A stretch of 64,000 nt of DNA from assembly GCA_963995505.1 (NCBI GenBank), contig OZ023184.1, positions 2,728,001-2,792,000 on the forward strand. The letters run 5' to 3'. The translations under genes and the position numbers were made by a program. The stretch comes from Hypericum androsaemum (Eukaryota; Streptophyta; Magnoliopsida; Malpighiales; Hypericaceae). Shown piece by piece: positions 1 to 12,186 of this stretch; position 1 is the first letter of the stretch; each line of letters starts with the position of its first letter. A model generated the notes under the pieces. That model ran no database searches. It was not told where the DNA came from and worked only from the letters and a program-made list of their open reading frames with translations.

Positions 1-289
1 ACGTTAGAGATACATGTCTTAGCTATTCATAACGATAAGAATTACTTCATTCTGAGGCACGAGTCAAAAGATATGACTGATTTACCAAAGTTCGGTACTC
101 ATAGAGAGCATGCTAGCTCTCACTTGCGGGCATTCCTAGGGTTGTTTAGTCGACCCAAGGTTCGATCCTTACTCCTTTTTCCTTGACCCGGCTAAGTGTA
201 TCAACAAATTATCAGTAATTTTCTGCTCCAACACTATTTTAATTGTATTTGCAATATATTTCTCGCCAGAAATAAAAATAATGTCTTGT
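1..289. other. Repeat-like flank without a gene
   Basis: No coding signal is visible. A stretch of about 33 bases near 61-95 nearly matches a stretch at about 61941-61975 (the GAGTCAAAAGAT motif and its continuation), so this is probably part of a dispersed LTR-type repeat rather than unique DNA. Confidence 0.35.
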
Positions 290-755
290 CTTCAACTGTG
301 AAGCATCCTGGTTCGAAGATTCATCTTTCTCGGGTATCGCATCGGTTGTTAGAAATTCAGATGTCTTTCTCCTTGAAGGTAAGATTCGTGAATAGAAGCT
401 TCCTCTCCACTGGAAGCAGAAATTCTTGTGCTTCAGGATACTATCAGGCTTATCCAACTTCGCTTTGATCAAGTAGCAACGATGATCGAAACTGATTGCC
501 GGCTACCATACATCTTCTTGACGGAACCTCACCCTCACGTCCCTTGGCAACTTGAGACGCTGATCTTGGATCTCCGAGAAGATTTGTGATTGCTCCCGCT
601 TTGTACTCTCAACCTTATTAGCTGTTTGTAAAACCATGTTGCTGATTGGATTTGCAAGAATTGTAGACTTGAAACTTTACCTGAGGACTGGATTAGCATC
701 CATCCTCTTGAGTTTGATGCTCTTTTGTACTCTGACTTCCCGACCTAAGTCATTT
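290..755 (+). pseudogene. LINE ORF2 RNase H domain remnant
   Basis: Conceptual translation in shifting frames gives pieces typical of the RNase H domain at the C-terminus of plant non-LTR (L1-type) ORF2 proteins. An N-terminal piece reads NCEASWFEDSSFSGIASVV (about 290-355). A middle piece has an IETDC motif followed by PWQLETLILDLRE (about 487-575). A C-terminal piece has NHVADWICKNCRLETLP and a DWISIHPLEF-like end (about 630-745). Frameshifts and stops separate the pieces, so the copy is dead. No reverse transcriptase is seen upstream within the window, and no clear poly(A) tail or target duplication was found. The identification rests on pattern recognition of the family. Confidence 0.55.
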
Positions 756-1754
756 TAATGTTACAAGGTTATTTCTATAAAAAAGTGAAAATAACACTTG
801 CGTAGAAAGTTTTGTGACACATATCAGCAATAGAACAATTATCGCCTATATGCTTATTGAGCTTGATAATGCTTGCTATCAAATATCTAAACCAAATAAT
901 TTGAACTTGAGTCCTAAAAGTCTAGCAGTATTAAAAAATTTGTCGGTAAAATTTTGTCATCATTCAAAAATTATTTCTAGTTCGAATCCGAACTATTCAA
1001 TACAACAAGTACCCAGATAATATGCAATTTTGACAAAGAAAATAAATCATTCCCTTACAAACTTAAACGTATGCTCGGTGACATTCCCTTACAAACTTAA
1101 ACGTATGCTCGGTGGCCGGTGCTATTAATAATAGTCAACAATAGTGCGTCCTTAAACTCGTTTTAGAAGATAATAAGTGAAGATAATGAAACGGCATTTC
1201 AAGATCTGAAGGGTTAATTAATGCAAAGTCTAATAAATCTCTCTATAACGTGTTTATCAGGAACTCCTTGCCCTTTTAATTCTTGGATCGATGTTAATTT
1301 TATTTTATAAAAAATACGAGAGGTCTTAAAACTCCTCAAACCATTTTTGGGATATTGGTAACCTTTCGATGGCAGAAGCTAATAATAACACTTGCCTCTT
1401 AAACCTCAACCATTGATGGTTCCTAAAGGTCGTCACAACGCGATTTCTATAATGGCATGAACCAAAATTTGTGGGATGGTTGAAAACTACATCTGTGATT
1501 GTATAAAATTAAGACGCGGTGAGCGGCGATCGATCAAATTTATCGATAATTAAGTAGTCCACCTTTAACTCTAAAACAAATTGGCATATGTTCACGAATC
1601 TCGTAGGAATAATCAACTTTGTTAACATGGAAATTTTTTTATATCCAACCCACAAAAGCGTAAAGAAAATGATTAGAGATTTATTTTTACATTTTTTATA
1701 TTATCTAGTATCCCACCAATTGGGTTAACTAATTTATAATTGAATCAGATGTAC
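756..1754. other. AT-rich intergenic DNA
   Basis: No gene recognised. It contains one short direct tandem duplication listed separately. Confidence 0.5.
1048..1114 (+). repeat. 33-bp unit duplicated in tandem
   Basis: The unit starting CATTCCCTTACAAAC and ending CTCGGTG occurs at 1048-1080 and again, without visible change, at 1082-1114, giving a 34-bp period. It looks like a recent slippage duplication. Confidence 0.85.
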
Positions 1755-1905
1755 CAACAATTACTTTTATCAACTGGTTAGGGAGTTGTTTAAGTTTAAC
1801 GAGGTCTCGGGTTCGAGTCATTGGGTATGCAGCAGTGTTAAATACTTGTTGGCAGAGCTTTGCCATCTTTTAAAGGTTCTACCCGGTTCAAAATTAGAAC
1901 CAATT
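1755..1905 (+). mobile_element. tRNA-derived SINE-like sequence
   Basis: A box-A-like segment (AACTGGTTAGGGAG, near 1775) is followed about 30 bases later by a box-B-like segment (GGGTTCGAGTC, near 1808), the internal RNA polymerase III promoter arrangement of plant tRNA-derived SINEs. Downstream bases resemble the body of such elements. No target-site duplication or clean 3' tail was identified, so the ends are approximate. Confidence 0.45.
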
Positions 1906-3254
1906 GGTTAAACCAAAAATTGAATCACATATAATTTTTGAAATATAAAAAGTTAGTGCGTTGTACTAAAATTTCACACTCATAACGAATTCATCACCCT
2001 TATCTTAACATACATTTGACATTTCTATGGACTAATTCGGTTGTTTTACCAACCTTCGAAAAGCCAGGGGCGAATAAAATGTATACGGTATTTAATTAGA
2101 CAGAGACAAGCTTAACATCAGTAAATGGATTTATAATATAAACAATTTGCCAACTTGAAGCCGCCAGGATTGGATAATTGATTGGACCTTTATTAACTAA
2201 ATCATTGATTTTTTTGCGGCTGAAATCCTTTTAAATAGTTTTTCCAGTGTTGTCCATCGAGGAAAACCTCACATGTAAATTAAGAAAGTCGCGTGCTCGT
2301 TTATGATAATATAATTAAGCAAATCCGCCACCTTGTTTTATTACGTTTATAGTCACAACTCTTAGCCATGCACGAAGCCGAGACACACAGAATGTGCCCA
2401 CCTTATAACCCGTGAAGAACAGTGACCAAATTGATTAAAATATGTAAACTGTTTCGAGAATTCAATACAAATACCTAACAAGTATTTAACAATACTACGT
2501 TTCCGATGGTTCGTAAAAATTTGTACAAGCAGCATTTTTTTTTCCAGGTTTCTTGCATTCAATCCACATGGTCTAGAGTATTAGTACTACTTTTTCTTTC
2601 ATTATAATGTAAAGTAAAACCCGTTCCGTTCACCTGGTCCATAGAGTCTACTCTTCCCATTCTTAAGTTCTCTTTGTTTATTTACGTGGTCCAGTAAAGA
2701 CAAGAAAATTATACGAATGTGGCTGGTCCAAAATGGGAAGTTGAAGTTGGAAGCTCCCATTTTTTCCAAGCAAATTCTAATTTGCCCGTCACGGACGGTG
2801 ACGCAACTATTTTGGACTACCAACAAATAATTACGTTGGTCGAAGTGCACCCAAAATCTCGCTGGTCTTTTTTTGAAGAAATCTAGCTGGTCTAAGATCT
2901 TTTTCTCTTTTTAGACTACCTCCAAGCGATCACCACAACAAGATAACGAAATTAAAAAATATATAGAAAAGAGAGAGATTTTGGCCGATCCGTTCGGCCA
3001 ACCGAACATTATTCGTGAGCCTTTTTTTTCTTATCTTAATCTAATCATAATGACACATGGCACAATATTATTCTTTGAAATAGATACTAGTGAATATTAT
3101 TTGTTTAGTTATCATAATTAATATTATCTTTTGATAAAAATAAAAATAAAAATTATAAAAATTATTATTTTTCAATTCTCTATAAATAGAGCACAATATT
3201 GACATATTTTGATACACAATCTTGTATTCCAACTTTGGACGCTTGTGACTCGGT
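1906..3254. other. Intergenic DNA, no gene seen
   Basis: AT-rich, with several short runs of A or T and no supported coding region. Segments such as the GTCGAAGTGCACC motif near 2840 recur near 4990, suggesting old repeat debris. Confidence 0.45.
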
Positions 3255-3650
3255 CTCATATTGACTTCAAACATATTTTTGACATTCTTACACTTCGAAT
3301 TTGGAGAAGTCATAGACTAAAAAGTTGTAGATATACATCTCAGCTTCACAAAGCAACTTGAATCAACTTAATCGGACTTCGGAATAAGAAGTTGTGGCTC
3401 TCCAACTGAAACTTATCCTCGTAACTCGCTCAACTATTGACTTTAAATATATTTTTGACATTCTTACACTCCAAATTTGGAGAATAAAAAACTAAAAAGT
3501 TTTAGATATACGTCTATCCTTCGTAAAGCAACTTGAATCAACTCAATTGGACTCCTAAATAAGAAGTTGTGACTCCCCAACAGAAATTCGTCCTCGTAAC
3601 TTGCTCGACTATTGACTCCAAGCATATTTTCGACATCCATTTGTAGCTCG
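3255..3650 (+). repeat. Tandem repeat, about 175-bp period, 2 units plus partial
   Basis: A block starting TTGACTTCAAACATATTTTTG near 3261 recurs in diverged form near 3437 and again, truncated, near 3612. Each unit contains the AAAGTTGTAGATATAC-like and CAACTTGAATCAACT-like stretches. The same vocabulary (a rare segment with AAAAGTTGTAGATC) reappears near 61885, so the unit probably derives from an LTR. Confidence 0.75.
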
Positions 3651-3826
3651 ATTTATTTATTTTTAATTTTATTTTTCAACTTTTGTAATCTTAATTATGT
3701 TATTTTATTTTAATTTTTTTCTTATTATAATTATGGACATATAATTTTATATATTTATCGCAATTTATATGTAAAAAAAATTAAATTATAGATAATATAT
3801 GGATAAGAGAATAATTAATTATTTAT

Positions 3827-3936
3827 TTGGTGAGCGGATTGCATGAGATCATCAATAAAGATGGTAAAAGATTGGGTTAGATTGAATAGTTGTTTGATGA
3901 GAGAGAAGTTAATTGTTTAACCAATCCGCTCACCAA
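3827..3936. mobile_element. Small MITE with 15-bp inverted ends
   Basis: The left end TTGGTGAGCGGATTG and the right end CAATCCGCTCACCAA are perfect inverted complements about 110 bp apart, with an AT-rich interior. The flanks are AT-rich, so the target duplication cannot be decided. A superfamily cannot be assigned with confidence. Confidence 0.6.
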
Positions 3937-4234
3937 TAAACGTAGTCTTAGACTCAGGCCTGAATTGAGTGCATAATGAGTCATTATGCACGGTACATAT
4001 TAGGGGTAAATTTGGTCTTTGGAAAAAAAAATTGGCTCTATTAATTAGGAGGCAGTTATAGGAATAAAATTTACTCCTAATCACCGTGATTCTCTATTCA
4101 AAAATAGAAAATCACAAAACTAATTTATGAGATGCCATTTCAAATTACAATTAAATAGTAAACGATAATTTGTACACAGAAGAAGAAATAAATAACAAAT
4201 AAATGACAATTCTATTTGTTGGCAAATTGCATAA

Positions 4235-4545
4235 TATGTTATGACAAAAGGCATGGTATGTTATGCCAAAAAGCATAATATTTGTTGGCAATTGGCAGGG
4301 TCTCATATGTCAAACGGCATGATATGTTATGCCAAAAGACATGATATTTGTTGGCAACTTGCAGGGACTCATATGTCAAACGGCATAGTATGTTATGCCA
4401 AAATGCATGATATTTGTTGGAAACTGGCAAGATCTCATATGTCAAACGTCATGGTTTTTGTTGGCAACCAACATGGTCTCATATGTCAAACGCCATGGTA
4501 TTTGTTGAAAACCGAGATAGTTTCAAACGGCATTGTATGTTATGG
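4235..4545 (+). repeat. 66-bp tandem repeat array
   Basis: The motif CAAACGGCATGATATG and variants start at 4311, 4377 and 4443 (66-bp steps), then at 4487 and 4524 after shortened units. Each unit also carries TTTGTTGGCAA and CTCATATGTC. Because 66 is a multiple of three and the unit lacks stops in one frame on each strand, it creates apparent repeat peptides of 109 codons (plus) and 68 codons (minus). I do not regard these as genes. Confidence 0.85.
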
Positions 4546-6660
4546 CAAAAGGAATAGAATGACTACGTAAATAGTGACAAATAATCAAGGATGGATTGAT
4601 TAAAGAACCAAAAATAAATAAGAATTTATCATACATAAACCTTAAATCCCTACTAAACAATCGAAACTAGCCACACAAAAATTCGAAATAAAAAATCGTA
4701 AGGGAGGATTAATGGGAGGAAGAAGTGGAAAGTATGGGAGATGATTAATACCTTTCCTTTCTCTCTCCTGTTTGGTTTTCTCTTTCCAATTCTGCATGAA
4801 GAGAAAAACTCAATAATACCCCTATTGAATATGAGCCGTTAGATTAAATAAAAAATTTATATTTATCAAAACGGATGGACAAGATTTATTATGTACGGTG
4901 CATAGTTAATTTACTCCTATGCACTGAATCCAACCTCCGTAGACTCTCTCGCTTCTTGATTCCGTCTGTGATTTCATTTTGGGTCAAGTGCACCTAAAAT
5001 CTGGTTGGTCGAAGTGTCCACTTTTGGTTGTAATTATTATTTCATATTTGATCTAAAAAATTAGTTATAAAAAAACAAATAATTCTGTTAATAATGAAGT
5101 TTTTTATAAGTAAAGTTAAATTATTCCTCGTAAAAAAATACCAAAGATATTTATACCAATTGTACCATATGTGCAGTACATAAAGTACTAGAAACTCCGA
5201 TAATCAGAGCTATACGTTGATAAATATTATCTAGTATAATTTCCCAAAAAATTAATGCAGAATCTTGTCATCCCCGAATGTTGATCTCTAATCACACTAA
5301 AAGCCATAAATAACCCAAACATCCCATCCCACGGAGGATCATGAAATTTAGTTTGACCATTTCCTCGTGCCGTATTTTTAACCTATTGAAGGATAATTGA
5401 TGTGTCTTACTCCCAGGTAAGATCGATATGTATGGTCGAATTTCAAGTCTTAATAGCACGTTCCTCTTCTTGAGACTCATCTCGAGCATCAGATCTGTTT
5501 ATCATTGGCGTAAGAATTATTTCTATGATCGATCGTGTTGAAATCTTTATTTTCACATCACACACCATGATCTTCTTGAGGGCAGTCGCTTTGCTCGTGG
5601 ATTTTCTTTGTCGAGCTATTCTAATTTAATAAATAAATGTTTGAATTCGAATCATTAAGAATACAGCCGAAAAATTATTATTCACTCAAATATAAATTAA
5701 TCAGTTCGGTACTTATTTGAATTCAAATAGTAGGCGATATTAAAACACGCAACTGTTTGGACCACGACGCCAAAGGAAACTCCCAATCGCAGTGGGGGAC
5801 TCGTTTTCTTGTTCCTATCGGTAGCCGAAGCAGAATAGAGACATCGCACTGTCCCAATCCCCCTAATCATGATATTTTCTATTGGCGAAAGCAGGAAAAT
5901 GATGATAATTTGGACCGGAAGACAAGTTGCAATTGGACTCAGACTACTCCCATAGTTACCCGTCACTTACCTTTCTTTACCCAACACATCTTATCCCGTG
6001 CAATATGGTATCTTTTCCAACAGCAAATTTGTTCTAGAAATATAAGACTACCCACGGGTAACCTCGTATAAGTAGAATATGAAATAAATAATTAATTTTT
6101 TTCTCATCTATATACAACTCAACCCAACTAAATATTTTTTAAATAAATAAATAATTTATCTCTCATCCATATATTATCTACTATCAATTTATATATATAT
6201 ATATAAATTGTAATAAATACACGAAAATGATGTGTTTGTAATTATAACAAGAAAAAAATTATAATAAAGTAACATTCCAAAAGTTACAACTAAATATTTC
6301 ATACGAATTTTAATGGAGAATTTAAAAAATTCAGATTCTATAAGAATTAAAAATATTAAGCTCAATTTGTAGAGAATAAAAAAATAAATTTTCATATTTT
6401 ATCGAATATTGTGCCGAGTGTAACAAGATTAGATTGAAAAAGAAAAAAAAATTAAATATTGCAGCAAACAGTAAGAATTCGACTAATTTATTTTCGAGTG
6501 ATGAAAAACTTGCAGCAAACAGTAAGCAAACAGTAAGAAGTTCCAAAGTTGACCTACCTAACCCATTGTTCCTAGGCGACGTTGGTCGAATCGTGTGTAC
6601 AGTGTATAGCAATTGGGCAACCGATCGTACCAACAATTGGCAAGCTCTTTAGTTTTTTTT
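4546..6660. other. Intergenic DNA, no gene seen
   Basis: No coding region with recognisable similarity. It includes AT-rich tracts and a short (AT)n run near 6190. Short open frames (for example 5292-5489 and 5757-6071) show no family motif. Confidence 0.45.
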
Positions 6661-7469
6661 TTGTTAAAGATATTTAGATACCTGTGTTATTGAAAATAGA
6701 CACTTAGGATCCTGTATTATAGAAATACCCAAAAAAACCTGAGTTATTCATAACACCAAAAATTTGATAAGAAAAAGACCATTACGTCCCTCTGTAAAAT
6801 AAAAGCCTTACAAAATTAATTTCCTTTTTCTTTTCTCCTCCTCTCTTTCTTCTCTCCCCGGAGCCGCCGCCAAAAATGCCGACTGAGGGATAATCCCTTT
6901 ACAGACCTGGGCACGGACGAAACCACAGAGAGAAGAATATTCCAGTAACTATTTGTTAAACACTACCTGCATAATCAAATAATGGTGTTGTACTTTATGG
7001 GCATTTAGGCTCAGACGAAATTAAAAAGCATATCTCTCGTAGTCCTAATTGGAAACCTACCACATCAAATAGTTAAAACCTAATTGGAAAGCATGCGCTT
7101 TTCAAATTCGAAACTACCGAAAACAAAAAATTATCACAAATAGTTTGAAACGAGAAAGCAAAGCGAAGGCCTAAAGTTAAACTAACTGGAATCCATGTCA
7201 ACAAATAGCAACGATCTTCGGGATGGTGCGGCGCCGTTCAGATCGATCTCTACATCATTTTTGGCGACGGTTCCGGGGAGAGAGAAGAAAGAGAGGAGAA
7301 AAGAAAAAGGAAATTGATTTTTTAATGTTTTTATTTTGCAGGGGTGTAATGGACTTTTCCATATACAAATTTTAGTGTTATGAAAAACGGTGCTTTTTGG
7401 ATATTTCTATAACACCGGGTTCTAAATACCTATTTCTAATAATACATGGTACTTAAATGTCTTTAACCC
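6661..7469. mobile_element. Long-TIR element, Mutator-like
   Basis: The left arm from GTTAAAGATATTTAGATACC (about 6663) and the reverse complement of the right arm ending TGTCTTTAACCC (about 7469) match over more than 200 bp with scattered differences, including a shared block ending in a CCGCCAAAAATG-like motif. The middle (about 6890-7255) is unique. No transposase frame is present. The flanks are T-rich on both sides, which hides any 9-bp target duplication. The architecture matches the better-defined elements at 35094-36108 and 58010-59448. Confidence 0.7.
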
Positions 7470-8050
7470 TTCTTTTTTATAATTAAGGTGAGAGGACGGA
7501 ATTAAAAAGGATGTGATACATATTATTCTCCCTTGTAATGGAAGGTAATTCCGCGAGTTCTAGTTGGGAAATTATTAACTATTCCTTCTTGTTCAAGGAA
7601 AGGGTTCCATATGTCATTTTGTGATTTTTCTACGTCACCCATATTGAAAATAACAATAGCAGCAAATGGGCAGTACCATAAATAAATAAAAATATAAAGG
7701 CGAGAACGAAGCCCCAATCATGGGGTATCATCCCGATTCCCACCAGATCCATTTAGATAATCGATTATTATCACAATATTTTTTAAAATGATTTCATTAC
7801 AAAATAGTATCAGTACAAAACTCAAAACTGTCTCTATTTTCCATTAAGATTCGAGATTATGGGCGGATTAATTAAAGAACAAACGGAATCATCCCCAGGA
7901 CAGAAAAGCCGGCTAAACCCGGCCGGCTCATTATACCAGTTTTCCCTTTTTACCCCTCGATATTTACCTCTTTGTCCTTTTTTACCGTCTCTTCCCACTA
8001 ATCTAAAAATACACCATCATATTCAAATATTTACAATTTTGCCCACCTCC
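7470..8050. other. 3' flank of the HIPP gene
   Basis: No gene recognised. It should hold the 3' untranslated region and polyadenylation site of the minus-strand gene that ends at 8051, but I see no unambiguous poly(A) signal. Confidence 0.4.
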
Positions 8051-9682
8051 TCACATGACCGAGCACGCGTTAGGATTCTCGTCGCTGAACATCTGGGGCG
8101 CGTGGCCGTTCTGGTGGTACGGGTCCACGGCGTACCCCTGGTGCCCGTGGTTCGAGTATCCTCCGTAACCGAACCCGTAACCGTGGTCCGCCGTATAACC
8201 CGGGTTAACAAACCCGGAGTTGCTCCCGTAAACCGGAACCATAGAATAACCAGGGTTCCCGTATCCCGGAGCCATCGCCTGGTACGGCTGCACCTGGTGG
8301 ACGTTGTGCCCGTAGGACCCGTCGAACCAATAGGATGGTGCCACGTGGGGGTACCCCTCGTGCTCCAACTTGTTCACCACCTCCACCTTACCCCCGCTCC
8401 CTTCCCCGCCTTCCTTTTCCTTCTTCTCTTCCTTCTTGTCGCCACCGGCGTCCTTGGGCTTCTCCTTTTTGTCTCCGCCAGCATCCTTCTTCTCGTCGTT
8501 CTTGGGTGGGACCACATCTACGGTCCGCTTGAGCTTGTTCCCGAGATAGGGGGCGAGCTCCTTGGGCTCCATCGTCCCCTTAACGGTTACCAGATCCTTG
8601 GCTTCGTCCACCTCAACGCTCTTCACACCTGTAATTTTATTTTTTATTCAAAAAAAAAGTCCACGTCAGACCGTCGTCATCGCCGGTTTATTTTTTAATA
8701 ACCGCAGCCACGATTTCCCTTTAAATATGCCGGTTAGTTGAGCTACTCACCGTCAATTTTCCTGATGATCTTTTTGATTTTGGAGATGCAACCTTCGCAA
8801 TGCAGCCTGATCTTCAAAACGACCACGTTCTGTCCACCAATAAAAATAAAAATTAGTTAATTAATTAATTAATTAATAATTATTATTATTAGAGAATTAA
8901 AAAGTAAAAGAGTTAGCTCTGGCAGTGGTTGGGATTTAAAAACTTCCGTCTCAACTAACGACTAATTAACCCTCGAGGAAACCTCGCCAAACGGCTAAGA
9001 CGCGCCGAATGAGGAGGCGCACGTTAGTTTCAATAATATCAATTACCTCTTTGGGCGGTTTGTTCTCCTCTTTCTTCTTTTCCTCCGCCGGCTTCTTATC
9101 ACCGGACTTCTTCTCCTCCGCTGGTTTCTTATCTCCGGCCTTCTCCTTGTCCTTGCCGTCTCCCTTCTTCTCGCCGCCGTCGGCTTTCTTGTCGCCTCCG
9201 CCGGCGGCGTCTTTTTTCGGCTGAGGAGAGACAATTTCGACCTTCTTCTTAGTCTTCTCCTCCAGCCTCGACTTGATCTGCGCGGGGTCCACCTTTCCCG
9301 TCACCGTCAGCTTGTTACCGGCGGCGTCGGTTTTCACGCTCTCCACGCCTGCCAAATTATAATTAACCGATTAATTAGGAGTTATTTCCTAAAGAGTGTT
9401 TTGCCTAATTAGGAGTCATTTAATTACCATCCATGTACTTAATCGCGCGTTTAATCTTCTTCGCGCAACCCTCGCAATGCATGTCCATCTTGAACACGGC
9501 GACCTGCGGCCCGCCGGCGTCCTTCTTCTCGCCTCCGCCGTCAGCCTTGGCACCTCCTTCCTTCTGCATCCAATTGAATCATATTTCCAAAAATTAGCAA
9601 TCAAAATCATTTTTTTCTCCAGATTAGCGATGGATTAGGAAGTAATTAATTGATTAAGTAACTAACTAACCTCAGCGCCCAT
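8051..9682 (-). CDS. HIPP: Heavy-metal-associated isoprenylated plant protein, two HMA domains
   Basis: Five exons on the minus strand join in frame to 368 residues: 9671-9682, 9428-9563, 9047-9348, 8751-8829 and 8051-8628, every intron having GT-AG ends. The start gives MGAEKEGG. HMA domain 1 (about residues 24-95) carries the metal site MHCEGC (Cys34, Cys37). HMA domain 2 (about 151-220) carries LHCEGC (Cys161, Cys164). A Lys/Glu-rich linker with repeated [10 protein letters not shown] units (about 96-150) separates them, and a second charged linker precedes a Gly/Tyr/Pro/His-rich tail. The last four residues, CSVM, are a farnesylation-type CaaX box, so the protein should be membrane-anchored after prenylation. 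Family members bind transition metals such as Cd, Cu or Zn and act in metal homeostasis and stress. An open frame of 279 codons on the opposite strand is a shadow. I am confident of the family; the ligand is not shown by sequence. Confidence 0.93.
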
Positions 9683-9812
9683 GGTGGTTTAGTAGTTGGC
9701 TGCTTTTACTAGGGAGTATTAGTAGGCAGAATTAGCCTATTAGGGATTTAAGGATTTCAATGTTATGGTCTGTGGTTTTGAAGGGAAGGGAAAGGGTAGC
9801 CACCCAAGGGAT

Positions 9813-9822
9813 GTATATATAC
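9813..9822 (-). promoter_or_regulatory. TATA box of the HIPP gene
   Basis: On the minus strand the sequence TGTATATATACAT lies about 130 bp upstream of the ATG at 9682, a suitable place for a core promoter with a 5' leader of roughly 100 bases. Confidence 0.55.
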
Positions 9823-9909
9823 ACAAAAAAGAGGAAGGTCCTGGAACAGTGAAATTAGTTGGTGGGAATTTTTTAATTTTTAAGATTTTTGGAAGTATGT
9901 CTTATTTTT

Positions 9910-10089
9910 GGGATAATTACTAAAAAAATTCTTGGTGTTTTGCATATTCGTTTGCACCTCCTGTTTTACGACAATCGATTAAAAATCCCATAGTTTGGTA
10001 AAATTATACTCTGGAGTCTCTCGCTATGAGAAGTTTTTAATCGATTGTCGAAAGACAGGAAGTGAGAATGACCTGAGAGTAATTATCCC
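9910..10089. mobile_element. MITE, 180 bp, with long inverted repeats
   Basis: The ends GGGATAATTACT and AGTAATTATCCC are perfect inverted complements. Homology between the arms continues inward past a CGACAATCGATTAAAAA block, giving arms of roughly 80 bp. It lies between T runs (9905-9909 and from 10090), so the target duplication is ambiguous. It is just upstream of the HIPP promoter. Confidence 0.7.
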
Positions 10090-10868
10090 TTTTTTTTCTC
10101 TTTCTATTTTTGGTTTATAGTACTTGGTTCTGGGGAACCCACAAATACAAGTTTGAATTGTTGGAAACTAAAAAAAAATTTCAAAATAAATATTTAATAT
10201 TATTATATTTTTAATAAATCGAATTCAATATTTAATTAAGATATACCAATTCTCTTGTTAGTCGTTGTTTTTATCTTTCTAATTTAGGTACCGTGAATCA
10301 TCATGAATGGTTATTATGATGATGGATATGGGGAGCCGGGAAATACTTATTTTTTCATTAACCTTGTATTTCATATATTGTTGCAGCTTATGATTAACAT
10401 AGAACAAACATTTTCACAGTTTGATTTAAATGGTTGTCGGGGTACAGTTGATTATATTATTCACGGGTAAAAAAATGGTTAAGTATATTAAGATTTTCAG
10501 ACAATATTTTCTTGACGCAACAAATGAAATCTAAAACTTCAAAACATTGATCGGCGTAGTAAATAATAAATATTTCACTTTTCTAGATAAATAATATTTT
10601 CTTTCATAATATGTTGAGCTTCTACCACCTATAAACTATTAGAAATTTAAAATGATCAGTATGCTCTACTATATAATTAATAATTATAATTTTACTAAAT
10701 GATAATTTTATGATAAAAACTGCATGATTCATTTAATCTCTTCTAAATTTTATTTAAAATATAATAATTTAAATATTACCACGTGAATACAATAATCATA
10801 AAATTACTCGTAAATTGTTAGCTTGTCACCTCGGTTTTTTAGTAACTTGACATCTTAGTTTATTAATA
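10090..10868. other. AT-rich intergenic DNA
   Basis: No gene, repeat boundary or regulatory site could be supported here. Confidence 0.5.
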
Positions 10869-11130
10869 TGGGAAAGGACACATAAGTATCCTGTGGATTC
10901 ACGTTTTCACAACGGAATACCATGTTATTTTAAATTGGTAATTTAGTCTCCGTGGTTTTCAAAAAAATTCTCGGGAAGGTCGAGGTTAGCTACCCATCCA
11001 TATGGTCTTCGAACGATGTCATTTTCTGTCCTACGTGGCTGACACATAAGTAATGTAGTTAATTACATATTTAGTCTACAATTTATTTATATTTTATCAA
11101 ATAACCCTTTACTTAGATAGATAGATAGAT

Positions 11131-11194
<64 letters not shown>

Positions 11195-11808
11195 TCTCTA
11201 CTCCAACCATTCTACTTCATCGGCCGAACTAAACCCAACCCTCCCATATGGTTGCATCGGTATGTTTCTCTGACTTATGGTGGGGGTGCATCGGAGGGTG
11301 GAAGGACGGCGGGGTCGCGGCAGAGGAAGGAGGGGAGAGAGAGTGGAGTAGTGGTAGTGGGTGGAGGAGAGGCACAAGAAGGGGAACATTTTGGTGTTGG
11401 GGGAAGATGAAGTGAACCAATGAAGTAAACGACGTCGGACCGGGCTCGGAGAGGAGAGGAGAGGAGAGGAGAAGACGAAGACGAAGAGACACCAAAAATG
11501 AGTGGAGATGAGAGAGAATGGAGAGGATATATATTTAAATAATGGGTTATTTAAAAAATATAAATAAATTGGGGACTAAATAGATAATTAATCACGTTAC
11601 ACGCCAGCTGTAACTTATCCAACTCGGTACCTACGTGTTTGTCATGTAGGACAAAAAATGACGTCGTTTGAAGTCGATATGGATGGGCAACTGCCCTGGG
11701 CCTGCCAGGGAAAATTTACGAAAACTACGAGAATTAAATTACTAGTTTGAAACTACATGGGCCGTTGTAAAAATGTGAAATTACATGGTATTTATGTAGA
11801 CTTTTTCC
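10869..11808. mobile_element. Long-TIR Mutator-like element with GC-rich core
   Basis: The arms match in inverted orientation over about 270 bp. Shared landmarks are CCCATCCATAT, the CGACGTCATTTTTTGTCCTAC-like block and the AATTTATTTATATTTT block. The flanks are TTATTAATA (10860-10868) and TTAATAATA (11809-11817), an 8-of-9 match as expected for an aged Mutator target duplication. The core (about 11195-11510) is GC-rich and unrelated to the arms, as in gene-fragment-carrying elements, but I could not identify a parent gene. An (AT)n microsatellite lies inside. There is no transposase. Confidence 0.7.
11115..11192. repeat. (ATAG)n / (AT)n microsatellite
   Basis: Several copies of the tetramer GATA pass directly into an uninterrupted AT dinucleotide run of about 60 bases, inside the long-TIR element. 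Confidence 0.95.
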
Positions 11809-12169
11809 TTAATAATATTGAGATCCTGTTCATTCAATCTTCTTTTCAAAGTATGAAGCAATTGGGGAGTGGTTTTTTTAATTTTTATATTTTGGGGAGA
11901 TGAGATGAGGTGACGTCTGCGAGGGTGGGCGCGTGCGAGGACGAGACTGAAAAGGGGAAAGTAATAAATAACGGAAATGGAAAAATGCCGCCTGTTTGGA
12001 CTTATGGCTGTCGAGAAAAGACGGCACAAAAAGGCTGCTAAATTTATGGTAAAAATTGATTTCTGCGATTCCTGGTTTTTGACTTGACCCTGACTCCCTC
12101 TCTTCTCCTCCTTTATTAATTAGTTAATGCCGCTTTATTATTTTTTGATCAGGTCCGGCAATTTTGATG

Positions 12170-12186
12170 TATGTATTTATCCATTT
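12170..12186. repeat. Left target-site duplication of the LINE
   Basis: TATGTATTTATCCATTT is repeated exactly at 13794-13810. The two copies bracket the ORF1-only LINE insertion. Confidence 0.85.

Noticed and set aside
7859..8698. 279-codon plus-strand frame, the longest plus-strand frame in the left part
   Set aside because: It is the antisense shadow of the GC-rich last exon of the HIPP gene, and its sequence has no family motif.
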